DNA from: Maratus speciosus
Lineage: Eukaryota > Arthropoda > Arachnida > Araneae > Salticidae
DNA length: 64,000 bases
Direction: 5' to 3'
Assembly: GCA_963932465.1 (NCBI GenBank)
Contig: OZ010798.1
Location: 19,452,981 to 19,516,980 of the forward strand
This document shows, in pieces, positions 23,141-34,405 of this stretch (within the stretch, counting starts at the first letter, position 1; each line of letters opens with the position of its first letter). The notes beneath the pieces are model-generated. The model did not search any database. It saw nothing but the letters and a program-made list of their open reading frames with translations, and was not told the DNA's origin. A program made the position numbers and the translations under genes.

Positions 23141-23564
23141 TTAGTACCTAAACAGTACAAACGCAGAATAAAACTTTTCAACCTCAGGTATCCTATGCAT
23201 GAAAAGGATTAAAAAATATTAAAATGCGAGAGAGAAATCTAAATATCTCCCATATGATTAACATTAACTTGACCGTTTCTTCGCGTGACTAGTGTAGGAT
23301 CTTGTGAAGTTACCTTTTATGAAAGATTGTTACCATAAAAATAATAATAAATAAATATAGAGTAGGTGGGGGGCAAAGATACGCACTTTCCATACATTTT
23401 CATTTTTAACACACACATTAGTCTAAACTTATGTAATGAGTGATTAAAATGTTAGATTAGTAGAACCTTAGGCAAGTGCTAACATCAACCGACATTCTGT
23501 CAATTTATAATTCTGAGAGAAATTGCAATTTTTAAAAAACATTGCTCTGCGTATCTTTGCCCCA

Positions 23565-23799
23565 CCAGTGGCTGAGAGGTTCTGCTCTCGAAACTGGTAG
23601 ACGGGAAGTGCTGGGTTCGATCCCAATCGCGCCCGTCGGCCTAATCGTTCGGAGTTTTCGTGGTTTTCTTCGAACCATGGATTTCCATGTGTTAATACGG
23701 GTTAGGTTCCCTTAGAAAGACCCCCACGAAGGGCACTCCCCCTCGGGCCTATATCCCTAGTGTAGATAATCGGCCGTCACAAAATCAACCAACCAACCA
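23565..23799 (+). mobile_element. Full-length tRNA-derived SINE
   Basis: A box TGGCTGAGAGG and B box GGTTCGATCCC, then a body shared with 12413-12575, and a tail of AACC repeats (AATCAACCAACCAACCA). The hexamer GCCCCA occurs on both sides (23559-23564, 23800-23805), a possible short target duplication. However, GCCCCA also precedes the other copy, so it may belong to the SINE head. Confidence 0.85.
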
Positions 23800-24022
23800 G
23801 CCCCATCGGTTGGGGCAAAAGTACGCAGTCGTGGGGCAAAGATACGCAGTGCGTATTTTTGCCCACTTACTGTGGGTTTTTGCCCCATTTCTAATAAAAC
23901 GAATGAGTTATGCAAAAGCATTAGTAAATTTCACTAGTATTTATAGTTAAACTGAAAAATGCAAGTTAAACCACGAAAAAAAAGGAAATAAACAGGGGGT
24001 CTGTGAGATCGCAAATAGCAGT

Positions 24023-24326
24023 TAACCTCAAACTACTGTGACAAAAATTGTTGAATAAATACTGTGAGCGGTCTTAAAGACCCCTTGATCGTAGAATGAA
24101 TAAAAGGGTTGACTGACTCATAAGATACTGTTTTTGTGCTAAACTTTATGTAAAGGCCTATTATAATAAAAGTTCTCCTCATTTAGAAGTCTTTAGCGAT
24201 ACTATTAAGTTTCCAAATGAATCAAAATTAAAGTAACATCAATAGTTAAATTGAAAATTACAAGTTAAGCTATGAAAAATGGATATAGCAGCAGTCTGTG
24301 AGACCGTTAACAGGAGTTAAGGGTTA
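24023..24326. mobile_element. Relative of the GGTCTGTGAGACC MITE
   Basis: The right end GCAGTCTGTGAGACCGTTAA followed by GGAGTTAAGGG and the left GCGGTCTTAAAGACC correspond to the 20968-21265 element, with a similar interior (GAATGAATAAAAG, then GTGCTAAACTTTATG). A right-end fragment also precedes it at 23940-24020. Confidence 0.6.
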
Positions 24327-24970
24327 AGACTTTAAAACAAAATCGTTTTATGAAACAAGAATATTGATTTTTAAAAGTAGGTAAGTAGATATCTACGTTC
24401 TATATTTAAAAAAAAAAACTTAACTAGAAAAAGGAAAATGTAGTTAACTAGCTTATATTAGTTAAGTAGCTATTATATTTTATACAATATAAAAAATAAA
24501 ACTTACCACAACGTAATTGTGGAAAGCTTTGCATCTAGCTAAAACGATAAGGCAAAGAAAGCCCCGAATCTTAATCTTGTGCGTATCTTTGCCCCAAGAC
24601 GGTTGCGTACTTTTGCCCCATTCTGCAGTATTTTACTTAACCGGCTACCTACAAGTTTAAACAAATGCGATCGAGATAAACTATACGGCATTTAGAAGCT
24701 ATAGCGCTTCCGTTCTCCACTGAACTTTTGGATTTGTAAAAATTCGAAGTATTGTTAGCTAAACAATAAAGTGAAAATTTTAAAATATTAGATCAAAATT
24801 CGAAAATTTAAACTTACCTCATTTTCTTGGCACGGAGTGCTACGTTTTTCATAAGGTTTGATCACACAACTACTACACATGAGACCAAACTACTACTTAG
24901 CGGTCATGATTGTAGAAATGTTTCTTCATATTAAATCAGGCAGTGCGTATCTTTGCCCCCACCTACTCTA

Positions 24971-25798
24971 CAGTTGAACACTTTTTTTTACATGTAAAAA
25001 ACAAAACATGTTCAATAAGAATACAAATAAACAATATTCAAATCTGACATTAACACTATAACATTGAGATTTTGAAGTGGTTATTCAATGCATTTTAGTT
25101 ATTTAATACAGTAGTTAGTAGTTATTCATTACAAAAATATGCACCAATCAATATTAGTAAAATTTTTTGCGGCAGGTCTCGAAATGGAAAATCCACGAAT
25201 AGGGACGCTATTTCAAAATTATCGTTGACTAAAAACTTTTTTTTTAAACTTTAGGCGAATTTATGTCTAATCATACAAAAACAATTTAAAAACTGCATTC
25301 AAAATTCTAAATAATAAAAAATGTTATAGACAGCACAATAAAAGCCATACGTATGAAATTGTAATAAGATGTTTTAATAACTTCACGGATCACTAACCAG
25401 AATAATATTTGTCATAATTTCACGAACCGGAATATCGTTTCGATTTGCTGCGGTACATCCGTGATTTGCGGGCGTGAAACACTAAAAATTTTAAAATATT
25501 CATATTTAAAAGTTTAACAAAAATTTGGAAATAAAAAGATTTATACACATCCGATTAAGAAGCAGTTACGTCAAAAGAAAAGAGAAATTATTAAAGAATT
25601 AAATAAAACGGACGTCGGTAGGAAATACTTTTAGTAATTTCAATAAAAATTAGAAAAAAGAGGTACATTAGAAATCCAGGTAGATAAGCATAGAGCCAAC
25701 TAAGAAACAGTTTAAAATTATACTTAATATTTAAATAGAGAAAAAAATGTTAATGGTAATGAAAAAATAATTTAAAGTTTAAAATCATACTCTCGAAC
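24971..25798. other. Non-coding, with a short dispersed repeat
   Basis: AT-rich. At 25410-25470 the words TTTCACGAACCGGAATATCG and TTTGCTGCGGTACAT match 36750-36795. No gene. Confidence 0.5.
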
Positions 25799-26662
25799 GC
25801 AGTGTTGAATTCAGGGGGTGACCGAGAGGGGACATTGCCCCCCGGAACCTTGAAATGTCGTCCCGGAAGGTTTGAATTTTTTTGCTTTTTAATGGACAAA
25901 AGTGCAATTTCCACTTCGGAATTCCAGGGGCGTAGCTGCAAAAATTTTTTCGGCGGGGGGGGGGGGGAGTTAAAAATTTTCCCAACATGAAAAAAAAATG
26001 ATCTTTTTTCCAGCTAAAATAATATGTATGTTCAATGTGTCTTTAATGATAATGATACTTATATGCAAAAAAAAAATCTTCCCCCCCCCCCCAAAAAAAA
26101 AAATGTTGAAACTAAAAACATAAAAATTATAATTATTGGTTCATTTACTGAAAGTTTTTGTCTTCAATTGTGTACGAGTCATAATTGTACTTTATAGAAA
26201 ATAGCCTCATATTTTTAGATTTTTGAATAAGGAACAAAGTTTTGGAGGAAAGGTATTACAGACACTGTTGATGGACAACAGTAGAAAAATTCATGTCTGG
26301 TAGATATATGATATTTTCGTTACACAGAGAAACATAATGAGAAATTGAGTCTGGCTGCTTTTTGTATTTATTTTGAAAGTTGAACTATTTTACTATTACA
26401 GAACTCAGAAAGATCGTCTGCAAAACAATAAATAATTCTTTTTTTTATTTTTACTTAAAAAAAAAAAAAGAATAAGTGTTTCAAAAATCTATACTTTCCT
26501 AACTCTAAGCTCAAATTTCCCAAGTTCACATATATTTGGGGGGGGGGGCGGTCTCCCCCCATAACCCCTATCGCGACGCCCCTGCCCCTCCCCCCCCCCC
26601 TCCACCTCATCCCGGAGCAACAGAAATCTCTCCCGGAGATAAGCGTTTGAATTCAACACTGC
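25799..26662. mobile_element. MITE with GCAGTGTTGAATTCA ends, hosting a hAT-like MITE
   Basis: Perfect 15-bp inverted ends (25799-25813 and 26648-26662), followed inside by CCCGGA-rich sequence on both sides. The centre (25925-26584) is a second element with its own inverted ends. No coding potential. Confidence 0.65.
25925..26584. mobile_element. hAT-like MITE with CAGGGGCG ends, nested
   Basis: CAGGGGCGTAGC at 25925 and GCGACGCCCCTG ending at 26584, with G and C homopolymers just inside each end. The ends resemble the 57117-57499 hAT MITE. No clear 8-bp duplication. Confidence 0.55.
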
Positions 26663-26691
26663 TCCTGCAGCGTGAAAGGCAACAACAACAA

Positions 26692-28146
26692 TCTCTCTAT
26701 TCTAAAAAAAAGTAACTACCGCTGTCACCGCCGCCGCCGGTTTTGAATTTTTTGTGACCGGAGGTCTTTCTTCGTTAATATTAAGAAAAATAATGCATAC
26801 AAAAATATGAAAATGGGTAGTGTTATACAGAAATGTTTGATAAACACGCTGATGCAGACAGTTTTCAAATCGAAGAATTATTTTAAGAGATTTTTAATGC
26901 TAAAGTTGGACAAAATCGTTCCACTAAAAAAATTTTATAGTAGCAAAAACTATACATCGGAATTTAATAATTTTTAGTTCATTTTATACTTTATAATTTC
27001 CCAGTGTGCAGAATTGATTTATTTTTTTAATTTGACTCATTTTTCGAGGTTTTATATCTATTTTAAATTCAAATTTTCAGCATTTCGAGAGATATTTTTT
27101 ACAGATTTTAGAAAGTGATATTAATTTAAACTGTTGCCAACTGTATAAACAGCGGAAACAATAATGTTTGCTTAAAAATATATATATATTTATACGTGTA
27201 ATAAATTAAAAATTTATTTACACGTGACTATTATAAACAGAAAAAAAACATTTGGAATTAGACTTAAATAATTATGTACAAAAAGCAGGAACTTATTAAA
27301 AATTACGTCATAAAAACTATAATTACACGTGAATTTTAAGAGAGAAAGGAATTTGTAAAATAATAAATTTATTAACATGCGTTAGAAGTCTTAAATAGGA
27401 GAAATTACGTCCTATTTACGTCACATTACAGTTATTACATAAAATGAACACAAAATAATATTGCAAAACGGTTTAAATTTACAAATTGCGCTAGACATTT
27501 ATTTGATATTTTGAGAAGATACTTTTCAACTATTTTTCTTAGGAAAGCGCAAATAATATTTTATTTCTAACACAAGTATTTTCACGTGAATATTAAAAAG
27601 AGAAAGAATAGTTTGGTCAAAATTACGTCAGATTAAAAACGATTAATTTAAAATGTCTCATTTAAAAGAACTTTCTTTTCGCTTTGTTAAAAAATACCGG
27701 GAGACAAAGATTCTGTTTACTTAATTCCTTTTATATTAGCTTATTTTGAAATGTTGTTACACGTGTCTACGTCATCAAGTTATTTTTATTTCGACGTTTT
27801 ATTTGTATTTTTATTAATGTTGTACTAATTTATTTGTTCTTTCGTTATTTAAAATAAAAATTATGTCAATTTGTATAATTTGGCGAGTGGTTTGGCGGTT
27901 TATATAATTTGGCGAAATTAGTCGACGTGATAATCAAGTAGTACCGCAGCGGATTTGGCGTTAAAATTTCCCCAATCAAAGAGAAATGAATAGAAATCCG
28001 TTTATAGGGAGATCGCCACTGTTTTTTAAATTATAATTCAATCTTTCGAAATCTTTTTAAAGCCGATCACATTAGCGTGCATTTAGAGTCTGCTGTGTCT
28101 GGACGGGGGTTGGCGAGCGTAGCTCGTAGGGGGCCGAGCCCCCTAG
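26692..28146 (+). mobile_element. Non-autonomous Helitron, complete
   Basis: Begins TCTCTCTATTCTA directly after A and ends CTAG directly before T, the A^T insertion rule of Helitrons. The 3' end carries the required hairpin, TAGGGGGC-CGA-GCCCCCTA, preceded by a second one (CGAGC-GTA-GCTCG). 1455 bp. No Rep/helicase frame, so it moves in trans if at all. TTTGGCG words cluster at about 27880-27955. Copies at 33117 and 54593 share the body. Confidence 0.92.
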
Positions 28147-28429
28147 TAATAAAAAAAAAGCAAACGAAATCTTAAACTCCCTGTAAAGTTCAGAAAAATT
28201 TATTAAAAAATATTTAACATGAACCAAAACATAACTATTGAAAAACGTAGGCATTACTTAGATAATTAACATAACTTTTAATTTATTAGAATTTTTGTTA
28301 TGAAATAAGTTGTAGATTATAAAGAAATGTTACTTTAGAGAAAATAACCACATTTGAATAATTAAAATAAGAAATACCTTTATTTGAACGCTAATCAATG
28401 ATCCGCTAATCACGAGATTCAATAACGAT

Positions 28430-28700
28430 GTGTCTTTTTCTTTTGACTCTGAGCTCTGAATTTCCAGTCATACGCTGTTATCTATTCTGCTCTCAACAAA
28501 GGGAATTTTCGCTGACGTCGTTAAAATATGACAGTGTTGCAGCAGTTTTACAGCAAAATGGCATTGCAAGGGAGAGATCGATTTTGTTTCATCTGCCTTG
28601 CAGTACTTTTGAGTGAAAATTGTTGTGTCAAATTTGTCAACACAAGGAAATATCGAGAAAAAGTCAAACTTACTGCAAACGTGCATGCTATCTGGGTGTT
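28430..28700 (+). repeat. Dispersed repeat, relative of 6480-6690
   Basis: Shares the CATGCTATCTGGG end and adjacent words with 6480-6690. Short frames on both strands here have no family signature. Confidence 0.4.
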
Positions 28701-29267
28701 AACAAAATAAATAAAAAACTAAATAGCAGTAATTTATATCAGAAATTGTAGAACCTAACAAAAAAATTCGTTAAAAATAGGGGGGCGGTTTCGGGCGGCT
28801 GATTTTTTTTATAACTATCTTGTATACTAAGTAGTGCGTGTTACACAATAGTTTTCATAGTTTAGATATGTTTAGAAATATAACAAAATCCTTTCTAAAT
28901 ATTACAGATAATTATATTTCTGACACTGTTAATTACATCTAAGTTATCGACCAAAACGACAAAAAACAGCTGGATATTTATTACGCAAATACAGTGTTTA
29001 TAAAGTACATACCTGGTTTAGAATAGTCCATCACATCAATAATCACTAACTTGTTAAGACGCAAAACTACAAGAGATTTCAAAACACTAAAATCTGAGCG
29101 CATCGGAAAATTACACGACCACTGTAGGCGAACGGCAACTTCCGACTGATCACGTGACTCGCTGTGGTGCGCAAGCGCATTGAGCGTTTCGCAATCAGAT
29201 GCAGAAACTACTTAACATACTGAGGAATAATAAAGCAGGGTAGGAAACCTATTTTTAAAATAATCAT
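28701..29267. other. Right-end interior of the Transib element
   Basis: No gene. Part is less AT-rich (about 29110-29210, with several CG dinucleotides) and lies next to the right end, so it may include the original transposase promoter. This is inferred from the minus-strand direction of the gene only. Confidence 0.4.
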
Positions 29268-29303
29268 TTTTGGCCAGGTTTTGGGGCTAAATACCACACT
29301 GTG
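29268..29303 (-). repeat. Right terminal inverted repeat of the Transib element
   Basis: Exact reverse complement of 13894-13929, ending CACTGTG. The second copy of the duplication AGATG follows at 29304-29308. Confidence 0.92.
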
Positions 29304-29308
29304 AGATG

Positions 29309-29757
29309 GTTGGAATTCCTACTCGCACGATTTAAGACGTTAATCTCGAACCTTCTTCAGTAGGCAGAAAGGGGGAGGTTCTGTTATGGTGTGGGGTGGC
29401 TTCTCTTTTAATGGAACTACGGATATTGCTTTTCTGAAAGGTAAACAGACATCTAAAGAATATATTGAACAGCTTGATAGCCAGTTGTTGCCAATTGCTG
29501 AAACTCTTGGTGGTCGGAATTATTTGTACCATCAGGATAATGCATCGATTCACACATCAATACTCACAAAACAATGGTTTGCCGATAGCAATGTTCCTGT
29601 CACGGAGTGGCTCGCACGTAACCCTGATTTAAATCCAGTTAAGAATCTTTGTGGCACTCTCGTTTGCAGTGTATATGCATCTGGAAGACAATTTTCAAAC
29701 GTCCTTGAGTTGAAAAAAGAAATCGAACGAAGTTGGTTTGATATAAAGTCAAAATAG
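29309..29757 (+). pseudogene. Tc1-like transposase, C-terminal half (split gene)
   Basis: Continues the frame that stops at 13893: the single base left there plus the first two bases after the duplication make one codon, and the protein carries on into the HDLR block expected at that point. TAA at 29341-29343 interrupts it. Then come GGGSVMVWGGFS, the second catalytic D in QDNASIHTS, and NPDLNPVKNLCGTL, where Tc1 proteins have PIENLW. Counting 34 residues after the second D reaches this K, so the third catalytic acid of the DD34E triad is replaced by lysine. The stop is TAG at 29755-29757. The full frame would be about 305 codons with three nonsense codons, close to family length. Confidence 0.93.
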
Positions 29758-30051
29758 TTATACAACTTAATAAAAAGCATGCCAGCTAGAATATTTTCAT
29801 TCCTTAATAAGAATGGATTATTTATTGGACGGTAATTCAAAAGTATGTAAAATGTCTTTATATTTATGAGACAGCAAATTTATTTACATTTACCAATTTT
29901 CGAGTTGAAATTATTTAATTCTAATTTAATTTACTGTAAAATGTTTTCTTGGCATATACTTTTCGTTATACGCTTAAATATAATTTTGAATACTGAATTA
30001 TTAAAATATTTCGAAAATATCAGTGTCTTTATATTTATGAGACGCACTGTA

Positions 30052-30590
30052 GTTGCTCGTCAGATGCTTCGGTGGATTCAACTGCGTTTTGGGAGGGTCC
30101 TATTGCATCTCTCTCTCTCTTTTTTTAGGTGCGTTCGTAATTATATAAATACGTAGCACCTATAGTCATCGTTCAGTCCGTCCGTCTGCCCGCATATAAC
30201 AAAGCAAAAACTACCCAACCAAATGGTCTGAAATTTTAAATATAGAATGGTTGCAAAATTTTGTCGAGTCATTTCAAATTTTATGAAAATCGGATGTAAA
30301 GTTGAATGACAGGGACAGTCAAAAGTTTTCCGTTACATTATGGGCCAATGGGAAAAATTATTGCAAGTGCACTTTACTGATGTGACAGCCTTTCGAACAG
30401 AATGAAATGGATAGGCACTTAGGAAGTGCACTAAAATATACATCCAGTACACTATGCAGTGCAAAAAATATTTATAAAACTAGTTATAGTACGAAAGCAC
30501 TTCATTTGCCACGTTTGACGTGCAATTTCCAACTTGTTTTCCCTGCTTTCTATTTTTTAGCTCACAGGCTGTCAAAGCCTGAATGAGAGC
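30052..30590. repeat. Diverged repeat related to 31740-32110
   Basis: The CCGTTACATTATGG, CAATGGG and GAATGAAATGG words recur at 31900-32000 in the same order, as does a TCAGTCCGTCCGTCTG-type block. No gene. Confidence 0.5.
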
Positions 30591-30649
30591 TTGCGCCCGC
30601 AGTTTCTGTGTGTATGTATGTACGTATGTAACGCGGTAATTCTTGATAG

Positions 30650-31500
30650 AAATATCCGATTAGCTTCAACAATTTTTTTTCTAGGTTCATTCCGATAAGG
30701 CGCTTTTCTGATTAGTTTTGGGGGTTCATTGGTTAAGTATAAAAGGCGGGACAGGGGCTAATCACCTCTTAATTTAGATAAATGGGTTTTTCATGCAGAT
30801 TTATTCGATTTGCTTCAAATTTGATATACCGGTTTATTCTGATAAGGAGCTTCGCTGTTTAGATTTGCAGATTCATTGGTTAAGAATAAAGGGGTCTTGT
30901 ATCCACCACTAATTTAGATAAATGGGTTTTTCATGCAGAATTATTCGATTTGCTTCAAATTTGGTATACCGGTTTATTCTGTTAAAGAGCTTCCTTGATT
31001 AGATTTGGAGGTTCATTGGTTAAGTGTAAAAGGGAGAACGGGGATGGCGGTTAGTCCCCTTCCACCCTTAATTTAGATAAATATGGTTTTTTTCATGCAG
31101 AATAATATTCGATTTGCTTCAAACTCTATATACCGGTTTATTCCGATAAGGCGCTTCCTTAATTAGATTAGGAATTTCATTGGTTAAGTGTGAAGGGGGG
31201 GGAGCCCCCCTTAATTTAGATAAATGGATTTTCATGCAGAATTATCCAATTTGCTTCATTTTTTTTTCTAGGTTCATTCTGATAATGAGCTTCCCTGATT
31301 AGATTTGGAGGTTCATTAGTTAAATATAATGGGGGAACTAATACCCCACCCCCCCTTAATTTAGCGAAATGGGTGTTTCACGCAGAATTATCTGATTTCC
31401 TTCAAATTTGGTATACAGGTTCATTCTGATAAGGTACTTCCCTGATTAGATTTGGATGTTCATTGATTAAGTATAAAGGGGGGGGGGGGTAATGTCCCTT
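30650..31500 (+). repeat. Tandem repeat of about 140-160 bp, about six units
   Basis: AATTTAGATAAATGGGTTTT starts at about 30771, 30911, 31070, 31213 and 31368. Each unit also has CATGCAGAATTATTCGATTT, ATACCGGTTTATTC and GATTAGATTTGGAGGTTCAT. Variable G/C runs separate the units. Confidence 0.8.
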
Positions 31501-32153
31501 CATTTATTATTTGAGGGGCATTATTCTTTGAAATAAGAGTATAATATACAATTAGTGTGAATAACCTGTGAGCTCAATGCCATCAGTTTAACTGGGCACT
31601 TTTCTTTTTATTAACTTTATTATGTTTCATTTTCTTTTACATTTTTATTAACCCTTCCGTTACCACAAAAGATTTCGGAGGATTTTTCTGTTTTTACACG
31701 CTTTTATTTAACTCAACCTGGTTTTTAACACTTTCCAACCAAATTGAAAAGTGTTTATGAATTCGGTTTGTCTGTCCGTGCTCTAACTCTAGCAAATAAA
31801 TTTTCATGCAATGGATGTATGTTAATGATATTGACCATGGCATGTTCGGTATTCAATATGAAGTGTGCAGCATCAATACCTCTTTGACAGGGGCACTCAA
31901 AATAATTCCGTTACATTACGGTCAATGGGGAAAATTCGTTTGCAGTGTATTTTAATGGCATGACGCTATTTCAAATGTGTTAAAATGGATATAAATCACT
32001 GAATTTCACTATAAGATGTTTACTATAGAATAAGGCGTATTCATAGCATTTATTGTTCATTGAGAGGGACACACAAAAGAAATCGCTAACGGTACTGTCT
32101 TAGAACAATAACTGCTGAAAGTGCGTTTTCAATTTCGGTATGCGTTTTTTAAT
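31501..32153. repeat. Second copy of the 30170-30440 repeat and flanks
   Basis: About 31780-32000 matches 30170-30440. The TTTCATTTTCTTTTACATTT segment near 31625 recurs near 33003. No gene. Confidence 0.45.
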
Positions 32154-32157
32154 TTAA

Positions 32158-32581
32158 GGATGTTCTCAAATGCTCTGCTCAGCAAGCGCAAAACGTTTTG
32201 ACACATTTACAAATTTATTTTTTAACGGAAAGATACAAAATTGGAAGACCTGACTAGGGAAGCAATTTGGAATCGAACTGTGTTTCCTATTTTTTTGATC
32301 AATCAATTACCTTTCGAGTTAGAAGCGATTTGGATCACGTGACAAAGACAATTTTCACATTTTCTTGCGTGGTTCTTCTTCTTCTTTCGCGCGGAAAATT
32401 GGTTCAAAACGCCCACTTGGACACTCTTTTCTGAAAGATCCATTGCGTTTGCAAAAATACAGAAAAAACAGCTCGATGACATAGTTTCTGAGCAACAACA
32501 CCGACTAGTTTCATGAATTTTCGAACAAAAATAAATTGAAACTAATGTCATAAAGTTGCCCTTTTGGATTTGAGAACATCT
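32158..32581 (+). mobile_element. TTAA-flanked MITE, family A, copy 1
   Basis: Ends GGATGTTCTCAA and TTGAGAACATC, flanked by TTAA (32154-32157, 32582-32585). Interior hallmarks: TGCTCTGCTCAGCAAGCGCAA, ATCACGTGAC, and AACGCCCACTTGGACACT. The same family recurs at 35712, 44744, 59110, 60589, 61567 and 63261. The frames it contains on the minus strand are chance frames of this repeat. Confidence 0.85.
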
Positions 32582-32585
32582 TTAA

Positions 32586-33073
32586 CCAGCTGTTTGCATG
32601 TTACTCATTGTGTATAAATTCTATACCTCGTATACATGAATGCACAAAAGAATTCACGCACTATTCCTCCTTGTTAGCGGAAACGGCTGAAAGGGAATTT
32701 TAAACTATGGTATGTATTTCCTAACTGAACTCAATTTTTGCATGCATGTAGTTTGTAAATACAATTCTATATATCCGATACAGGGCTGCTCAAAGAATTC
32801 GTATCATTTTCGGACTGTAGATGGGAATTGCTGAAATTGGGTTTTCAAATCTGTTAATGCGTTCGCAAATCCTTCTATTAGACATCCTATTTCAACGTAT
32901 TAAACAGTGAAGTTTTGTTACATTATTCTCAATCTGTTGGAAAATGTTTCATAATCGATGCTACATGCATGATTTTTTTTCTACTTTCTACTTTTTAACT
33001 TTGTTTCATTTTCTTTTACATTTTTCTCAACCCTGCTGGAAACTCTCAATCAACCAAAATCTATTTTTAAAGC

Positions 33074-33076
<3 letters not shown>
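32586..33076. other. Non-coding, partly repeated
   Basis: Contains words shared with 31600-31740 (TTTCATTTTCTTTTACATTT, CTCAACC). No gene. Confidence 0.4.
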
Positions 33077-33117
<41 letters not shown>

Positions 33118-34373
33118 CTCTCTATTCTAAAAAAAAGTAACTACCGCTGTCACCGCCGCCGCCGGTTTTGAATTTTTTGTGACCGGGGGTCTTTCTTCGT
33201 TAATATTAAGAAAAATAATGCATACGAAAATATTAAAATCGGTAGTATTATACAAAAATGATTGATAAACACGCTGATGCAGACAGTTTTCAAATCGAAG
33301 AATTATTTTAAGAGTTATTTAATGCGAAAGTTGGACAAAATCGTTCCACTAAAGAAGTTTTATAGGAGCAAAAACTATACATCGAAATTTAATAATTTTT
33401 AGATCATTTTATACGTTATAATTTCCCGGTGTGCAGAATTAATTCATTTTTTTAATTTGACTCATTTTTCGAGGTTTCATTTCTATTTTAAATTCAAATT
33501 TTCAGCATTTCGAGAGATATTTTTTACTTATTTCAGAAAATTGTACTAATTTAACCTGTTGCCAACTGTATAAACAACGGAAACAATAATGTTTGCTTCA
33601 AATTAAAAATTTATTTACACGTGACTATTATAAATAGAAAAAAAACTTTCAAATTAGAATTATATAATTACGTATAAAAAGCAGGAACTTATTGAAAATT
33701 ACTTCATCTATAATTACAAGTGAATTTAAACAGAGAAAGGATATTGTAAAATAATAAATTCATTAACATGCGTTAGAAGTCTTAAATAGGAGAAATTACA
33801 TCACATTTACGTCACATTACACTTATTACGTAAAATGAACAAAAAATAATATTGCAAAACTGTTTAAATTTAAAAATAGCGCGAGACATTTACTTGATAT
33901 TTTGAGATGAACTTTTCAACTATTTTTTTTTTTTTTTTTTTTTGGACAGCGCAAATAATATTTCATTTCTAATAAAAGTATTTTCACGTGAATATTAAAA
34001 AGGGAAAGAAAAGTTTGGTGAAAATTACGTCAGATTAAAAACGATATATTTAAAATGTCTTATTTAAAAGGATTTTCTTTTCGCTTTGTTAAAAAATACT
34101 GGGAGACAAAGACTCTGTTTACTTAATTCATTTTATATTAGATGATTTTGAAATGCCATTGTATCTTTTAACAGCAGCTGATTTTTCCGTAAAATTCCCC
34201 AATCAAAGAGAAATGAATAGAAGCCCGTTTATAGGGAGATCGCCTTTGTTTTTTTAATTATAATTCAATCTTCCAAAATATTTTTAAAGCCGATCAAATT
34301 AGCGTGCTTTTAGAGACTGCAGTGTCTGAATGGGGGGTTGGCGAGCGTAGCTCGTAGGGGGCCGAGCCCCCTA

Positions 34374-34405
<32 letters not shown>
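33077..34405 (+). repeat. (TTA)n microsatellite split by a Helitron
   Basis: About 40 bp of TTA repeats precede the Helitron at 33117 and about 30 bp follow it from 34375. The Helitron removed, they form one continuous array. Confidence 0.9.
33117..34374 (+). mobile_element. Non-autonomous Helitron inside the microsatellite
   Basis: 1258 bp from TCTCTCTATTCTA to the GGGGGCCGAGCCCCCTAG hairpin end, inserted between A and T of a TTA array with no duplication of the target. The body matches 26692-28146 nearly throughout, with one internal segment (the TTTGGCG block) missing near 34170. Confidence 0.93.

Larger units (their letters stand above)
23360..24968. mobile_element. TA-flanked element with repeated GGGGCAAAGATACGCA words
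   Basis: Ends GAGTAGGTGGGGGGCAAAG and the near-exact reverse complement, flanked by TA (23358-23359, 24969-24970). The terminal word GGGGCAAAGATACGCA or its variants recur inside in both orientations near 23548, 23812, 23833, 23850, 24579 and 24604. A SINE (23565-23799) and a GGTCTGTGAGACC-type MITE (24023-24326) are nested inside. No transposase. Confidence 0.75.
13894..29303. mobile_element. Transib-superfamily element, 15.4 kb, with nested insertions
   Basis: The ends are a perfect 36-bp inverted repeat beginning CACAGTG, flanked by the 5-bp duplication AGATG. Removing 13894-29303 and one AGATG joins the Tc1 transposase in frame, which proves that this is a single insertion unit. A decayed Transib transposase is encoded on the minus strand beside the left end. 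Known Transib elements are usually only a few kb, and the excess here is largely accounted for by nested elements: fold-backs 16545-17998 and 18087-18954; MITEs at 20067, 20968, 23360 and 25799; a SINE; a Helitron 26692-28146. Whether some interior sequence is genuine cargo cannot be decided here. Confidence 0.9.
13099..30049 (+). mobile_element. Tc1-like element with IR/DR ends, split by a 15.4-kb insertion
   Basis: The outer ends CAGTCCGTCTCATAAATA (13099) and the inverse of CAGTGCGTCTCATAAATA (ending 30049) are flanked by TA (13097-13098, 30050-30051). A second copy of the same core, GTCTCATAAATATAAAGACA, lies inside each end at 13277-13300 and 29852-29875. This is the two-repeats-per-end (IR/DR) layout of Tc1 relatives such as Sleeping Beauty. 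Without the insertion at 13894-29303 the element would be about 1.54 kb, a normal Tc1 size. Confidence 0.92.

Noticed and set aside
13894..29303. Maverick/Polinton interpretation of the 15-kb unit with AGTGTG-like ends
   Set aside because: Size and ends first suggested it, but the duplication is 5 bp with the end at CACAGTG, the only transposase is Transib-like, and no polymerase, integrase, ATPase or capsid frame is present.
30650..31500. CRISPR-like array
   Set aside because: Units of 140-160 bp diverge along their whole length with no separate repeats and spacers, and the genome is eukaryotic.
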